Source: Cupriavidus pauculus
GTDB lineage: Bacteria > Pseudomonadota > Gammaproteobacteria > Burkholderiales > Burkholderiaceae
NCBI RefSeq assembly: GCF_008693385.1
Contig: NZ_CP044067.1
Coordinates: forward strand, 992,001 to 1,056,000
DNA: 64,000 nucleotides
Reading direction: 5' to 3'
Numbering within the stretch: the stretch's first letter is position 1; each line of letters opens with the position of its first letter. Below the pieces are notes generated by a model. It saw nothing but the letters and a program-made list of their open reading frames with translations. It was not told the DNA's origin and did not search any database. Positions 26,934 to 36,127 of the stretch are shown here, piece after piece. Made by a program: the position numbers and the translations under genes.

Positions 26934-27824
26934 ATGATCTGGCCCGACAGCAAGCTGCTGGACATGTTCGCCGTGGTGGCCGAGGAGCTCCATTTCGGGC
27001 GCGCCGCCCTGCGGCTGCATATCAGCCAGCCGCCGCTGAGCCAGGCGATTCGCCGGCTGGAAACCCTGCTCGAGGTCCGGCTGCTGGAACGCACGACGCG
27101 TTCGGTGCGGCTGACGCCGGCAGGCGCCGAGCTCTACCGCCGCGTCCAGCGGCTGCAGGCCGATGCCGGCCTGGCCGTGCAGGCCGTGCGGCAGGCCAGC
27201 ACCGGCAAGGTGGGCCGGCTCACGATAGGTCTTACGCCGAGCGCCGCTTACACGGATCTGCCGCAGGCGATGTTCGCGTTTCGCCAGCGCTACCCGGGCA
27301 TCGCGCTGGACCTGCGCGAGATGAACTCGAACGAGATGCCGGACGCGCTGCATGATCGTCGCCTCGACCTCGCCCTGCTGCGTCCGCCATTCGCCGATGC
27401 GGACCTCGTGCCGCAGCTCGTGCATACCGAGCCCATGGTGCTGGCCGTGCGACGCGAACATCCGCTCGCGCGGCGCCGGTCCGTGACGCTCGCGCAGGTG
27501 GCAGAGCTGGACCTGATCGGATACTCGCGCGTGTATTCGCGGTACTTCAGCCAGGTGCTGCACCGTATGCTCGCGAGCACGGGCAAGCCGCCGCGCATCG
27601 TGCAGGAAAGCATGATTCCGACGATTCTCGCGCTCGTGGAAGCGGGATTCGGCGCGGCCGTGGTACCGGGGTCGCTGTCGCGCATGCGCGCGGATGCGCT
27701 CGCCTATCTCGCGCTGCGTGGCGAGGGCCTGATGCAGGCGGAGCTGTATGCCGCGCATCTGCCCGCCAACGGCAATCCGGCCATTGCGCCTTTTCTCGAG
27801 ATCATCGGCGAGCGGCCTTTCTGA
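26934..27824 (+). CDS. LysR-family transcriptional regulator
   Basis: A 296-residue LysR protein. The start at 26934 (MIWPDSKLLDMFAVVAEELHFG) was chosen because GGGAA lies just upstream and family homology begins there. The open frame further up overlaps the divergent Bug gene. The helix-turn-helix includes LHFGRAALRLHISQPPLSQAIRRLE. It is divergent from the Bug-amidase operon and followed by a co-oriented MatC-like carrier, so it could regulate either or both. The inducer is unknown. Confidence 0.92.
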   Translation: MIWPDSKLLDMFAVVAEELHFGRAALRLHISQPPLSQAIRRLETLLEVRLLERTTRSVRLTPAGAELYRRVQRLQADAGLAVQAVRQASTGKVGRLTIGLTPSAAYTDLPQAMFAFRQRYPGIALDLREMNSNEMPDALHDRRLDLALLRPPFADADLVPQLVHTEPMVLAVRREHPLARRRSVTLAQVAELDLIGYSRVYSRYFSQVLHRMLASTGKPPRIVQESMIPTILALVEAGFGAAVVPGSLSRMRADALAYLALRGEGLMQAELYAAHLPANGNPAIAPFLEIIGERPF

Positions 27825-27881
27825 ACCACTTCTGAACGACCGTTCTTTCCTGCGCGGGTAAGGATTCGCGCCCGAGCTTAA

Positions 27882-27911
27882 TTGACGTGGGCATCGGGCG
27901 TCTCCTATCGT
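27882..27911 (+). promoter_or_regulatory. Possible promoter of the MatC-like carrier
   Basis: TTGACG at 27882-27887 and TATCGT at 27906-27911 are separated by 18 bp, a loose match to a sigma-70 promoter, placed about 40 bp before the carrier start. Both hexamers deviate from consensus, so support is weak. Confidence 0.35.
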
Positions 27912-27951
27912 CGTCTCCATAAAACGATTCCTAGATTCTCGGAGACAAGCC

Positions 27952-29304
27952 GTGTCGCAACATTTGCTATCCATCGCCGTGCTCGCGCTGATGTTCGTCG
28001 TGGCCACGGTACTCCCCATCAACATGGGGGTCCTCGCCTTCGTCGGCGCCTTTCTCGTTGGCACGTTCGTGGCGGGAATGCCCGCCAAGGCCATCTTCAT
28101 GGGTTTTCCGGCCGATCTGTTCCTGACGCTGGCCGGCATTACGTATCTGTTCGCGGTGGCGCAGAAGAACGGCACCATCGACTGGCTCGTGCGGCTTTCG
28201 GTACGCGCCGTGGGCGGGCGGATCGCGGCGATTCCATGGATCATGTTCGGCATTGCGGCGCTGCTGACGTCGGTCGGGGCCGTGAGCCCCGCGGCGGTGG
28301 CCATCATCGCGCCGATCGCGCTGGGCTTCGCCGCGCGGCATGGCATCAATCCGCTGCTGATGGGACTGATGGTCGTGCACGGCGCGCAGGGTGGCGGCTT
28401 TTCGCCGATGAGCATCTACGGCGGCATTACGAACAAGATCGTGCACAAGGCGGGGCTGCCGCTCAACGAGATGGCCACGGCCTTTGCCAGCCTCGGCTTC
28501 AATCTTGCCGTCGCGGCCGGGCTTTTCTGCCTGCTCGGTGGCCTGAAGCTGATGCGCAAGCCGCGGCGCGTGGCGCAGCCCGTGGCGGCGATGGCGGGAG
28601 GAATGGCCATGCACGAGGCGTTCAGCGCGCGGGCGATGGCCGGGGCCACCGTGGTCGCGCATCTCGACGACGATGCCTCCGCGCACGATGCGCGCAAGGA
28701 CGATGCGCCCGGAACGTTCTGCCAGTACCTCACGGTAATGGGGCTCGTTGCGCTGGGCGTGCTGACGCTCTACTTCAAGCTCGATATCGGCTTCGTCTCG
28801 CTGACGATTGCATTGCTGCTGACGCTGATGGCGCCCAATCTGCAGAAGGAGGCGCTCAATCAGATCTCCTGGCCCGAAATCATGCTGATCGTGGGCGTGA
28901 GCACCTACGTGGGCGTGCTCGAGAAGATGGGGACGATCGCGTTCGTCGGGAACAGCGTGGCGGGACTGACTTCACCGCTGATGGCGGCGCTGCTGCTCTG
29001 CTTTATCGGCGCGGTGGTGTCGGCCTTTGCATCGTCCACGGCCGTGCTGGGCTCGCTGATTCCGCTTGCGGTGCCGTTCCTGCAGGGCGGCGATGTGAGC
29101 GCGATCGGGTTTATCGCCGCGATGGCCGTGTCGTCGACGATCGTGGACGTGAGTCCGTTCTCGACCAATGGGGCGCTCGTGCTGGCTAATGCCCAGGGCG
29201 TCGATCGGCAGGCATTCTTCCGGAGCCTGATGGTGTACGGCGCGCTGGTGACGTTGATTGCGCCGGTGGTGTTGTGGTTCCTGTTCGTCGTGCTTGGCAC
29301 ATAG
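27952..29304 (+). CDS. MatC-like dicarboxylate carrier
   Basis: A 450-residue inner-membrane carrier of the MatC/SLC13-like group, with about ten hydrophobic segments and the MatC N-terminal region (VLPINMGVLAFVGAFLVG, GFPADLFLTLAGITYLFAVAQ). Members include a rhizobial malonate carrier. The start is GTG at 27952, preceded by GGAGACA at good spacing. It follows a LysR gene by 127 bp on the same strand, and no malonate decarboxylase is nearby. Malonate is possible but unproven, and any small dicarboxylate would fit. Confidence 0.85.
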   Translation: MSQHLLSIAVLALMFVVATVLPINMGVLAFVGAFLVGTFVAGMPAKAIFMGFPADLFLTLAGITYLFAVAQKNGTIDWLVRLSVRAVGGRIAAIPWIMFGIAALLTSVGAVSPAAVAIIAPIALGFAARHGINPLLMGLMVVHGAQGGGFSPMSIYGGITNKIVHKAGLPLNEMATAFASLGFNLAVAAGLFCLLGGLKLMRKPRRVAQPVAAMAGGMAMHEAFSARAMAGATVVAHLDDDASAHDARKDDAPGTFCQYLTVMGLVALGVLTLYFKLDIGFVSLTIALLLTLMAPNLQKEALNQISWPEIMLIVGVSTYVGVLEKMGTIAFVGNSVAGLTSPLMAALLLCFIGAVVSAFASSTAVLGSLIPLAVPFLQGGDVSAIGFIAAMAVSSTIVDVSPFSTNGALVLANAQGVDRQAFFRSLMVYGALVTLIAPVVLWFLFVVLGT

Positions 29305-29346
29305 ATTGCGTCACTGCGTCGATCTACCGTGACGGAGTAACGCCAT

Positions 29347-29547
29347 ATGACCAAACCGAACGATATGCCCGATGCACGCAAGGACAAGGACAGTCCGTGG
29401 CCCGGCTGGAAGCCGGGTACGGGCGGCACGGGCCCTTCGCGGGGCCGCAGCGAGCGAAAAGATCGCGAGGACCGGCTCGGCGAGGGCGGCGACCTCACCG
29501 CGCACGATCAGTTGAAGGATTTACCGAAGGACGAGCGCAACGATTGA
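29347..29547 (+). CDS. Small hydrophilic protein (66 aa)
   Basis: A highly charged peptide (MTKPNDMPDARKDKDSPWPGW...KDREDRLGEGGDL) with no hydrophobic segment, probably intrinsically disordered. A good ribosome-binding site (GGAG) precedes the ATG. It sits between the MatC-like carrier and the convergent SfnB gene. No function can be assigned, and its composition suggests a real small protein rather than a chance frame. Confidence 0.65.
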   Translation: MTKPNDMPDARKDKDSPWPGWKPGTGGTGPSRGRSERKDREDRLGEGGDLTAHDQLKDLPKDERND

Positions 29548-29563
29548 GCGAACGCGGCGGACT

Positions 29564-30838
29564 TCATAGCGCGCCGTGGCGGGCCGGCAGCTTGTCGTTG
29601 AGGTAGTAGTTGCCGATCGCGTGGTACTTCCAACGCACGGGGTCGTGCAGCGTATGCGTGCGGGCATTGCGCCAGAAACGGTCGAGGCCCAGGCCGTCGA
29701 GCGTCGCGGCCGTGCCGCCGAGTTCGAACAGCCGGGTGCCGGCCAGCAGCGACGCGGTGGTCGTGGCGGCGCGGGCCTCGGCCACGGCGATCGATGCGGC
29801 CGCGACCGTGCGTTCGTCGGGCGCCTGCTGCGCGGCATCGACGAACCGGCCCGCCCTCCGTACGAGCGCTTCCGCGGCACGCAAGCTCACGCGAACCTCG
29901 CCGACATGATGGATCGTCAGCGGATCGTCGCTGGCGCGTGCGACGCCCGCATCGATCCAGGGACGTGCGCGATCGCGGATAAACGGCAGCGTGGCCGCGA
30001 AAGCCCCGCGGCCGATGCCGAGGTCGATGGCCGCGTGCAGGATCTGCGCGAACGGTCCGATCGTCGTCGGCGTTTCGAACGAGGCAAGGAACGGGACGAC
30101 CCAGTCTCTCTCCACACGTACCTCGTCGAACGTGACCGAGCCGCTGCCCGTGACACGCTGACCGAAGCCATCCCAGTCATCGACGATCGACACACCCGCC
30201 GCCTCGCGCGGGACGATGGCCAGATAGGTGACTGGCTTCGGCTCGGCCTCCGTCCCCTCCTCCGCAACCACCAGCGTCGGAATCCAGTGCGCGAAGACCG
30301 CGCCCGTGCAATAGAACTTCTGCCCCGTGACGCGGAAACCGTCGCCATCGGGAATCAGCCGCGTGCGGCGCTTGAAATCCTTGTGGCCGATTTCGGCAAG
30401 CGCGTTGCCGAGGCGCTCGCCGGCCAGTACGCGGTCGTAGATCCATTGCTGTTGCGCTTCGGTACCGCCCGCGCGCACGACTTCGAGCGCGTAGTAGTGG
30501 TTCTGCGGAATCTGGCCGATCGAGCCGTCGGCGGCCGCGAGGATGGCAATGACCTCGGCGAGCGTGCCGGTGGAGACGCCGGCGCCGCCGAACGCACGCG
30601 GCACGGTGATCGCGAGCAGGCCGCTGGCGCTCAGCGCATCGAGTTCGGCCCAGGGCAGCCGGCGTTCGCGGTCGCGCAATGCGGCGTCCGGTGCGAACTG
30701 GTCGGCAAGCCTGTGCGCCACGGCGATGGCCTCCGCGTCGTCGCGGATACGGTCCGGCACACGCGAGGGCGCGCGCGCTGGCGCGGGGCGGCTTGCGGGG
30801 TCGTCGGCACGGGGGGCGGGGATGGACAGCTGCGTCAT
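29564..30838 (-). CDS. SfnB-type acyl-CoA-dehydrogenase-fold oxidoreductase (downstream paralogue)
   Basis: A 424-residue flavoprotein of the acyl-CoA dehydrogenase fold, closest in pattern to SfnB sulfur-acquisition oxidoreductases. Recognisable blocks are RERRLPWAELDALSASGLL, AAADGSIGQIPQNHYYALEV, FRVTGQKFYCTGAVFAHW and a C-terminal FWRNARTHTLHDPVRWKYHA. SfnB helps some Pseudomonas use dimethyl sulfone or related sulfur sources. Substrate CoA-ester chemistry is not expected for this subgroup. It lies 13 bp downstream of a paralogue in tandem, with no FMNH2-dependent monooxygenase (SfnG/MsuD) nearby. Confidence 0.88.
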   Translation of the reverse strand: MTQLSIPAPRADDPASRPAPARAPSRVPDRIRDDAEAIAVAHRLADQFAPDAALRDRERRLPWAELDALSASGLLAITVPRAFGGAGVSTGTLAEVIAILAAADGSIGQIPQNHYYALEVVRAGGTEAQQQWIYDRVLAGERLGNALAEIGHKDFKRRTRLIPDGDGFRVTGQKFYCTGAVFAHWIPTLVVAEEGTEAEPKPVTYLAIVPREAAGVSIVDDWDGFGQRVTGSGSVTFDEVRVERDWVVPFLASFETPTTIGPFAQILHAAIDLGIGRGAFAATLPFIRDRARPWIDAGVARASDDPLTIHHVGEVRVSLRAAEALVRRAGRFVDAAQQAPDERTVAAASIAVAEARAATTTASLLAGTRLFELGGTAATLDGLGLDRFWRNARTHTLHDPVRWKYHAIGNYYLNDKLPARHGAL

Positions 30839-30851
30839 ATCGATTCCGGAT

Positions 30852-32114
30852 TCAGTTCCACGAGTGCCGGGCCGGCAGGGCGCCGTTGAGGAAGTAATTG
30901 CCGATCAGATGAAGCTTCCAGCGCACCGGGTCGTGCAGCGTGTGCGTGCGGGCGTTGCGCCAGTGACGGTCGAGGTTATGGGCGGCGCGCGTGGCCGAGG
31001 AACCCGCGAGTTCGAACAGTTTTTCGCTGGCCTTCAGCGCGATGTCCGTGGTGAGGACCTTGGCTTCGGCGACAGCGACCGATGCCTGTGCGCTGAGGTC
31101 CGGATCGAGTTCGGTGTCGTTCGTCTGCCGCGTGAATGCGGCGAGGCTGTCGAGGGTTTCGGCGGCTTCACGCAGCACGGCCTGCGCGGCGTGCAGTTCG
31201 ACCGAGAGGCGGCCCACGTCCCCGATCAGATGCGGGTCGTCGGCGGCGCGTTCGACGTTGGCGTCGATCCATGGTCTGGCGTGGGCGCGCACGAACGCGA
31301 TGGCTTCGTCGAAGGCGGCCTGGGCGATGCCGAGGTCGATCGCGGCCTGAATGATCTGTGACGTGGGACCGTAGAGGCCGGGGCGATCGGCGAGTTGCCA
31401 GATGGGCAGCACGTCGTCTTCCGAAACGGCGACGTGGTCGAGCTCCACGGTGCCGCTGGCGGTGGTGCGCTGGCCGAACGACGACCAGTCGTCGATCACG
31501 GTGAGGCCGGCGGCGTCTCGCGGGACCCAGACCTGCACGGGGCGATCGTCGTCGTCGAGCGCGCGGACGGGGACGCGGTGGGCGAACAGCGCGCCGGTCG
31601 AGTAGAAGCGCGTGCCCGTCAGGCGCAGGCCCTGCGGCGTGCGGCGCAAACGGGTGGTCGTTTGCAGGATGGTCGCGCTCGTGGACGAGCGGCGCTCGGG
31701 GCCAGCATTGCCGAGCCGTTGGCCTGCGAGGACTTCGCTGTAGAAGCGCTGCTTCTGCGCTGGGGTGCCGATTTCCCTCAGCACGCCGAGCAGGCCGAAG
31801 TGGTTTTGCGGGATCTGGCCCAGCGCCGGGTCCGCGGCGCAGACGATGGCGAAGACTTCCGACAGCGTCACGTACGAGACTTCGGGGCCGCCGTAGGCGC
31901 GCGGCACGGTGATGCCGCCGAGGCCGCTGGCCGACCATTGGTCCAGTTCCTGCCACGGCAGGATGCGCTCACGGTCTCGGTGCGATGCGGTGTCCTTGAC
32001 GGCTGCGGCGAAGGCTTCCGCGGCGGCGATCGCTTCGGCGTCGGTGGTCAGGCGTTTTGCTGTGTGGACGAGGGACGGGAGTTGCAGCGCGTGCTGGTCT
32101 GACAGATTCGTCAT
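30852..32114 (-). CDS. SfnB-type acyl-CoA-dehydrogenase-fold oxidoreductase (upstream paralogue)
   Basis: A 420-residue paralogue of the following gene, sharing RERILPWQELDQWSASGL, IPQNHFG, LRLTGTRFYSTGALFAHR and HWRNARTHTLHDPVRWKLH. The two are clearly related but diverged (for example LAEIGHKDFKRRTR here replaced by ERRSSTSATILQTTT), which suggests different substrates or a heteromeric enzyme rather than a recent copy. It is first in the two-gene unit. No regulator is adjacent, and the 140-bp upstream gap separates it from the lyase gene. Confidence 0.88.
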   Translation of the reverse strand: MTNLSDQHALQLPSLVHTAKRLTTDAEAIAAAEAFAAAVKDTASHRDRERILPWQELDQWSASGLGGITVPRAYGGPEVSYVTLSEVFAIVCAADPALGQIPQNHFGLLGVLREIGTPAQKQRFYSEVLAGQRLGNAGPERRSSTSATILQTTTRLRRTPQGLRLTGTRFYSTGALFAHRVPVRALDDDDRPVQVWVPRDAAGLTVIDDWSSFGQRTTASGTVELDHVAVSEDDVLPIWQLADRPGLYGPTSQIIQAAIDLGIAQAAFDEAIAFVRAHARPWIDANVERAADDPHLIGDVGRLSVELHAAQAVLREAAETLDSLAAFTRQTNDTELDPDLSAQASVAVAEAKVLTTDIALKASEKLFELAGSSATRAAHNLDRHWRNARTHTLHDPVRWKLHLIGNYFLNGALPARHSWN

Positions 32115-32256
32115 GGATTGCCCGATGGCTGTCGCGTGAGATGGACAGGCATTTCAGCATGGGGGGTGCCGGGGGACGACGAATATTATCGAGGATCGAT
32201 GCTCGGAATATGAGGCAGCCCCTCGCCCGCCCGACTCGGAAGGGGCCGTGGTCCCG

Positions 32257-33777
32257 TCAATGCGCCGCGCCTGCAAGCGCTTCCGTCGCCTGCTTCAGCG
32301 CGGCGCGGCTCGCCGCTACGGCGCCGCGCTGGGCGGTAATGGCCTCCCGATCGGCGGCCAGCGAGGCCGACTGGGTTTCCACCTGTTCGCGCACCAGCGC
32401 CGGTGCCGGGCCGCCGGCCGCGGTGCGGGAGGCGACCCCATGGACGGGGTCGAGGCATGCCGCCACGACATGCGCGTCCAGTGCGATCGTGCGCCCCGTG
32501 TGGGCCAGTGCCGCGCGCGTCACCATCGTGCTGTCGATCTCGCATGCGGGCAGATGCCGGTCCAGCGCCTCGCGGACGACCGCGCCCACCACGTGGTGCG
32601 CCTCGCGGAACGACATGCCCGCGTCGCGGACGAGCATGTCCGCGAGGTCCGTGGCCGACGAGAAATCGCGTCGCGCGCGATTCAGCATCGTGGCCGGTTG
32701 CGGCGTCGCGTGTTCCAGCACGAGGCGAAGGACCTCCGCGCATCGCTGCGCCTCGACCATCGCCTCCCAGAAACCCCGCATCGTCTCGCGGCTGCCATCG
32801 CCCGAGTGCGTGAAGTGCGTGCCCTTGAGCGCGGCCAGCGATGCCGTCAGCAGTCCGAGCAGATGGCCGCCCTTCCCCTTCAGGTACTCGAGCGCCACGG
32901 GGTTCTTCTTCTGCGGCATGATGCTCGACGTGCCCGCGACGCTATCGGGAAAGTCGATCAGCCCGAACTCGGGGGTCGCCCACACGAACAGATCCTGCGC
33001 CACGCGCCCCCAGGTGACCGTGGCAATCGTCACCGCGGCCAGGATCTCCCAGGCGAAGTCGCGCGAGGCCACCGCATCGAGCGCGTTCCCCACGTAGCCC
33101 GAGAAACCCAGCCACCGCGCCGTGGCCGCGCGATCGATCGGGAACGCGGTACCCGCCAGCGCACCGGCCCCGAGCGGGCACGCGTCGAGCGTCGCCAGCG
33201 CATGGCGCAGGCGCGTCATGTCGCGCCCCATCGATTGCGCGACACCAGCAAGATAGAAGCCGTAGGTAATCGGCTGCGCGGCCTGCAGGTGCGTATAGCC
33301 CGGCATGACCGTGTCGGCATGCGCGACCGCCTGCCGCAGTACGACGCCGCGCGTATCGGCGAGCGTGTCGAGCAAACCCAGCACGGCATCGCGCGCGCGC
33401 AACCGGTCCTGCGTGGCAAGGATGTCGTTACGGCTGCGCGCGACGTGCAGGCGCCCGCCCGCATCGGCACCGGCCACCGCCATCAGGCGCGCCTCGTAGT
33501 TGAAGTAGGCATCCTCGCGCTGCGGATCGAGCGGCACCGCGTCGGGCCCTTCCTGCCCGATGCGCACGAGCGCGCGCGCGAGCGTTGCCGCCGTGTCGGC
33601 GGGAATCAGCCCCGTGCCATGCAGCATCAGCAGATGCGCCGCGTTGATGTCCGTCAGGTAGCCGAAGCCGGCACCGAAGTCGCGCAGGCGCGGCGCGTAG
33701 ATATGCGTGCAGACCTCGGGCGCCGTGGGCTGCGTGAGGCGGCGGCTGACTTTCGATTCCATGCGGTTCGCTTCCAT
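32257..33777 (-). CDS. Argininosuccinate-lyase/fumarase-superfamily C-N lyase
   Basis: A 506-residue lyase releasing fumarate from an N-succinyl-type substrate. Three superfamily signatures are intact: ARSRND (113-118), PGYTHLQAAQPIT (THLQ at 162-165) and the flexible catalytic loop GTSSIMPQKKNP (282-293). It lacks the usual ArgH N-terminus and is longer than housekeeping ArgH. It also sits in a catabolic setting with a divergent LysR, so an alternative substrate is likely. Known relatives act on ethylenediamine disuccinate or iminodisuccinate. The start at 33777 has GAGAGGA eight bases upstream. The substrate assignment is inference. Confidence 0.87.
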   Translation of the reverse strand: MEANRMESKVSRRLTQPTAPEVCTHIYAPRLRDFGAGFGYLTDINAAHLLMLHGTGLIPADTAATLARALVRIGQEGPDAVPLDPQREDAYFNYEARLMAVAGADAGGRLHVARSRNDILATQDRLRARDAVLGLLDTLADTRGVVLRQAVAHADTVMPGYTHLQAAQPITYGFYLAGVAQSMGRDMTRLRHALATLDACPLGAGALAGTAFPIDRAATARWLGFSGYVGNALDAVASRDFAWEILAAVTIATVTWGRVAQDLFVWATPEFGLIDFPDSVAGTSSIMPQKKNPVALEYLKGKGGHLLGLLTASLAALKGTHFTHSGDGSRETMRGFWEAMVEAQRCAEVLRLVLEHATPQPATMLNRARRDFSSATDLADMLVRDAGMSFREAHHVVGAVVREALDRHLPACEIDSTMVTRAALAHTGRTIALDAHVVAACLDPVHGVASRTAAGGPAPALVREQVETQSASLAADREAITAQRGAVAASRAALKQATEALAGAAH

Positions 33778-33873
33778 GTGGGGAGTCCTCTCTCGATGGC
33801 ACCCAGTATGAAAATCGCGACCCCATACCGTCAAATCAGTTTTTCCGGGGCAGGCATACGGATCTGATATACC

Positions 33874-33884
33874 ATCGCAGCGAT
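33874..33884. promoter_or_regulatory. Perfect inverted repeat in lyase/LysR divergent region
   Basis: ATCGC-A-GCGAT lies 20 bp before the LysR ATG in the 127-bp gap shared with the lyase gene. A dyad of this kind next to a divergent LysR gene is a reasonable operator candidate. Binding is not shown. Confidence 0.4.
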
Positions 33885-33904
33885 AACAAGCCGCCCCCAC
33901 CCCC

Positions 33905-34819
33905 ATGAAATTCAAGGAAATCGCCGCATTCCAGGCCGTCATGCGTTCCGGCTCGATGACGGCCGCCGCGACGGAGCTCTACACCTCGCAGCCGAACGTG
34001 AGCCGCCTGATCGCGCAGCTCGAACACTCGACTGGCCTGACGCTGTTCACGCGCACGGCCGGGCGGCTGACGCCCACCGAGGAGGGTCTGGCGTTCCTGC
34101 GCGAGGTGGACCGCGCGTTCGTCGGCATCGATGCGCTCAAGGACGCGGCCCGCAATATCCGCCAGTTCGGCAAGGGCCGGCTACGTATCGCGACGGTGCC
34201 GTCGCTTGCGCTGACGGTGCTGCCGCTGGTGCTCCAGCGTTTCCATGCCGACTATCCCGACGTCAACGTGGCGATGGAAACCGGCAGCACCCAGCTGGTG
34301 GCGGAGCGCGTCGGCAGCCGCTATTGCGACCTCGGGCTCGTGTCGTTCCTGCCGCCCACCGTGGTCACGGAAGCCATGCCCGTGGCCGAGCTCTCGGGCT
34401 GTTGCGTGCTGCCGCCGGGCCATCGTCTTGCCGGGCGCGAGGTGCTTACGCCCGCCGATCTGGCCGGCGAATCGTTTATCTCCATGGGCCACGGCGATGG
34501 CCTGCGGGCCGCGATCGATGCCGCCTTCGTGGACGACGACCGGCGCAAGATGCACTTTGAGACCCCTTACGGCGCCACGATCTGCAAGATGGTCGGCCTC
34601 GGGCTCGGCGTGGCCATCGTCAACCCGCTGGTCGCCCGCATGCATATGTCGGAGGTGGTCATTCGCCCGTTCCTGCCCCGCATCCCGTTCGTCAGCTACC
34701 TGCTGCTGGCCCGCAACCGGCCCGCCAACGTGCTCGTGGACCGTTTTACCGAGCGGATGATCGAGGTCATCGCGGCGGAGACGGCCTCGCTGCCATTGTC
34801 GCTGCCGACCGCCCCATAA
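33905..34819 (+). CDS. LysR-family transcriptional regulator
   Basis: A 304-residue LysR protein with the helix-turn-helix GSMTAAATELYTSQPNVSRLIAQLE and an effector domain beginning near residue 90 (LRIATVPSLALTVLPLVLQRF). The N-terminal MKFKEIAAFQAVMRSGSMTAAA pattern resembles regulators of amino-acid and opine catabolism. It is divergent from the lyase and followed 165 bp later by the three-subunit flavin dehydrogenase on the same strand, so it may control both. Confidence 0.92.
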   Translation: MKFKEIAAFQAVMRSGSMTAAATELYTSQPNVSRLIAQLEHSTGLTLFTRTAGRLTPTEEGLAFLREVDRAFVGIDALKDAARNIRQFGKGRLRIATVPSLALTVLPLVLQRFHADYPDVNVAMETGSTQLVAERVGSRYCDLGLVSFLPPTVVTEAMPVAELSGCCVLPPGHRLAGREVLTPADLAGESFISMGHGDGLRAAIDAAFVDDDRRKMHFETPYGATICKMVGLGLGVAIVNPLVARMHMSEVVIRPFLPRIPFVSYLLLARNRPANVLVDRFTERMIEVIAAETASLPLSLPTAP

Positions 34820-34984
34820 GGTTTTCGTATGGACGCCTGACGCATTCGTATTTGCGCGTATAGGTCACCCTTCCGCATACTCGTTCGAAACTGACAGCCC
34901 CGTGCGGTCACGATTCTTGCGAGTACCGAACATGATTCCAGGCAGGGCCCAGGGCCCGCAAATCCCCCACGGGAGGCTCCGCTA

Positions 34985-36127
34985 ATGACCGCGGCCTCTC
35001 CTCACCGCTATCCGCTGTTCGACGTCGCCGTGATCGGCGGCGGTCTGGTCGGTTCCGCCGTGGCATACGGCCTGCGCCGTAGCGTGGGCACCGTCGCCGT
35101 ACTCGACGAAGGCGATATCGCGCTGCGTGCCTCGCGCGGCAACTTCGGGCTGGTCTGGCTCCAGAGCAAGGGCTACGGCATGGGTGCCTACAGCCGCTGG
35201 ACGCTGAACTCCACACGCCTGTGGCCGAAACTCGCGGCCGATATCCTCAAGGAAACCGGCATCGACGTCGCGCTCGAACAGAAAGGCGGCCTGACGCCGC
35301 TGATGGGCGACTACGAAGTCGAGGCGCGCCTCGCGTGGGTCAACACGCTGATGGCGCAGCCGGGCGTGGAACCGTACGAGTGGAAGCTGCTCGACCATCA
35401 TCAGGCCGCGTCGCTGGTGCCGGGCCTGGGCCCCGACGTGACGGGGGCCATCTGGACCCCGCACGACGGCATCGTCAATCCGCTCAAGCTGCTGCGCGCG
35501 TTCCATACCGCGTTCAGCACGAGCGGCGTCGAATACCTGCCCAATCACGGCGTGACGAACATCGTGCAGCAGGCCAGCGGCGACTTCGTGCTGACCACGC
35601 CGAACGGCGAGGTGCGCGCGCGCAAGATCGTGCTGGCCGGCGGGCTGCGCAATGGGGACCTCGGCCGCATGGTCGGCATCGACCTGCCGATGGCACCGCA
35701 GCGCGGCCAGATTCTCGTGCTGGAACGCACGCGCCGTCTGCTCGATACGCCGATGGTCACGCTGCGTCAGAACGACGAAGGCAGCTGGCTCGTCGGGGAC
35801 TCGCAGGAAGACGCGGGCTACGCGGACCAGATCACGACGCTGCCCGTGCTCGCCACGCTGGCGGACCGCGCGGTCCGCACGCTGCCCGCGCTGCGCGACG
35901 TGCGCACGGTGCGGGCATGGTCCGCGCTGCGCGTGCGCGCGAAAGACGGCTTTCCGGTCTACGAACAGTCGGCGACGCACCCCGGCGCGTTCATCGTCAC
36001 GTGCCACAGCGGCGTCACGCTGGCGGCAACGCATGCGATGCACCTCGCCCCGATGATCGCCGCGGGTGCCCTGCCGCCCGAGCTGTCCATTTTTTCGACG
36101 CGGAGATTCCATGTTCAGACGCATTGA
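34985..36127 (+). CDS. HcnC/OoxB-like FAD-dependent amine dehydrogenase subunit
   Basis: A 380-residue glycine-oxidase-fold flavoprotein. The FAD-binding GxGxxG is VIGGGLVGSAVAYGL (residues 15-29). It corresponds to HcnC of cyanide synthase, OoxB of opine oxidase and the catalytic subunit of D-hydroxyproline dehydrogenases, which oxidise amino or imino acids. Its gene overlaps the next by 17 bp. GGGAGG precedes the ATG. With the small ferredoxin-like and the large flavoprotein subunits it forms an HcnABC-type complex in the order C-A-B. The substrate is probably a secondary amine or D-amino acid. Confidence 0.9.
   Translation: MTAASPHRYPLFDVAVIGGGLVGSAVAYGLRRSVGTVAVLDEGDIALRASRGNFGLVWLQSKGYGMGAYSRWTLNSTRLWPKLAADILKETGIDVALEQKGGLTPLMGDYEVEARLAWVNTLMAQPGVEPYEWKLLDHHQAASLVPGLGPDVTGAIWTPHDGIVNPLKLLRAFHTAFSTSGVEYLPNHGVTNIVQQASGDFVLTTPNGEVRARKIVLAGGLRNGDLGRMVGIDLPMAPQRGQILVLERTRRLLDTPMVTLRQNDEGSWLVGDSQEDAGYADQITTLPVLATLADRAVRTLPALRDVRTVRAWSALRVRAKDGFPVYEQSATHPGAFIVTCHSGVTLAATHAMHLAPMIAAGALPPELSIFSTRRFHVQTH

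Noticed and set aside
32160..32256. Terminator between lyase and SfnB genes
   Set aside because: A GCCCCT/AGGGGC pair exists, but the loop is 18 bases and no T-run follows on either strand.
32257..33777. Housekeeping argininosuccinate lyase (argH)
   Set aside because: It lacks the ArgH N-terminal pattern, is longer, and sits in a LysR-controlled catabolic context.
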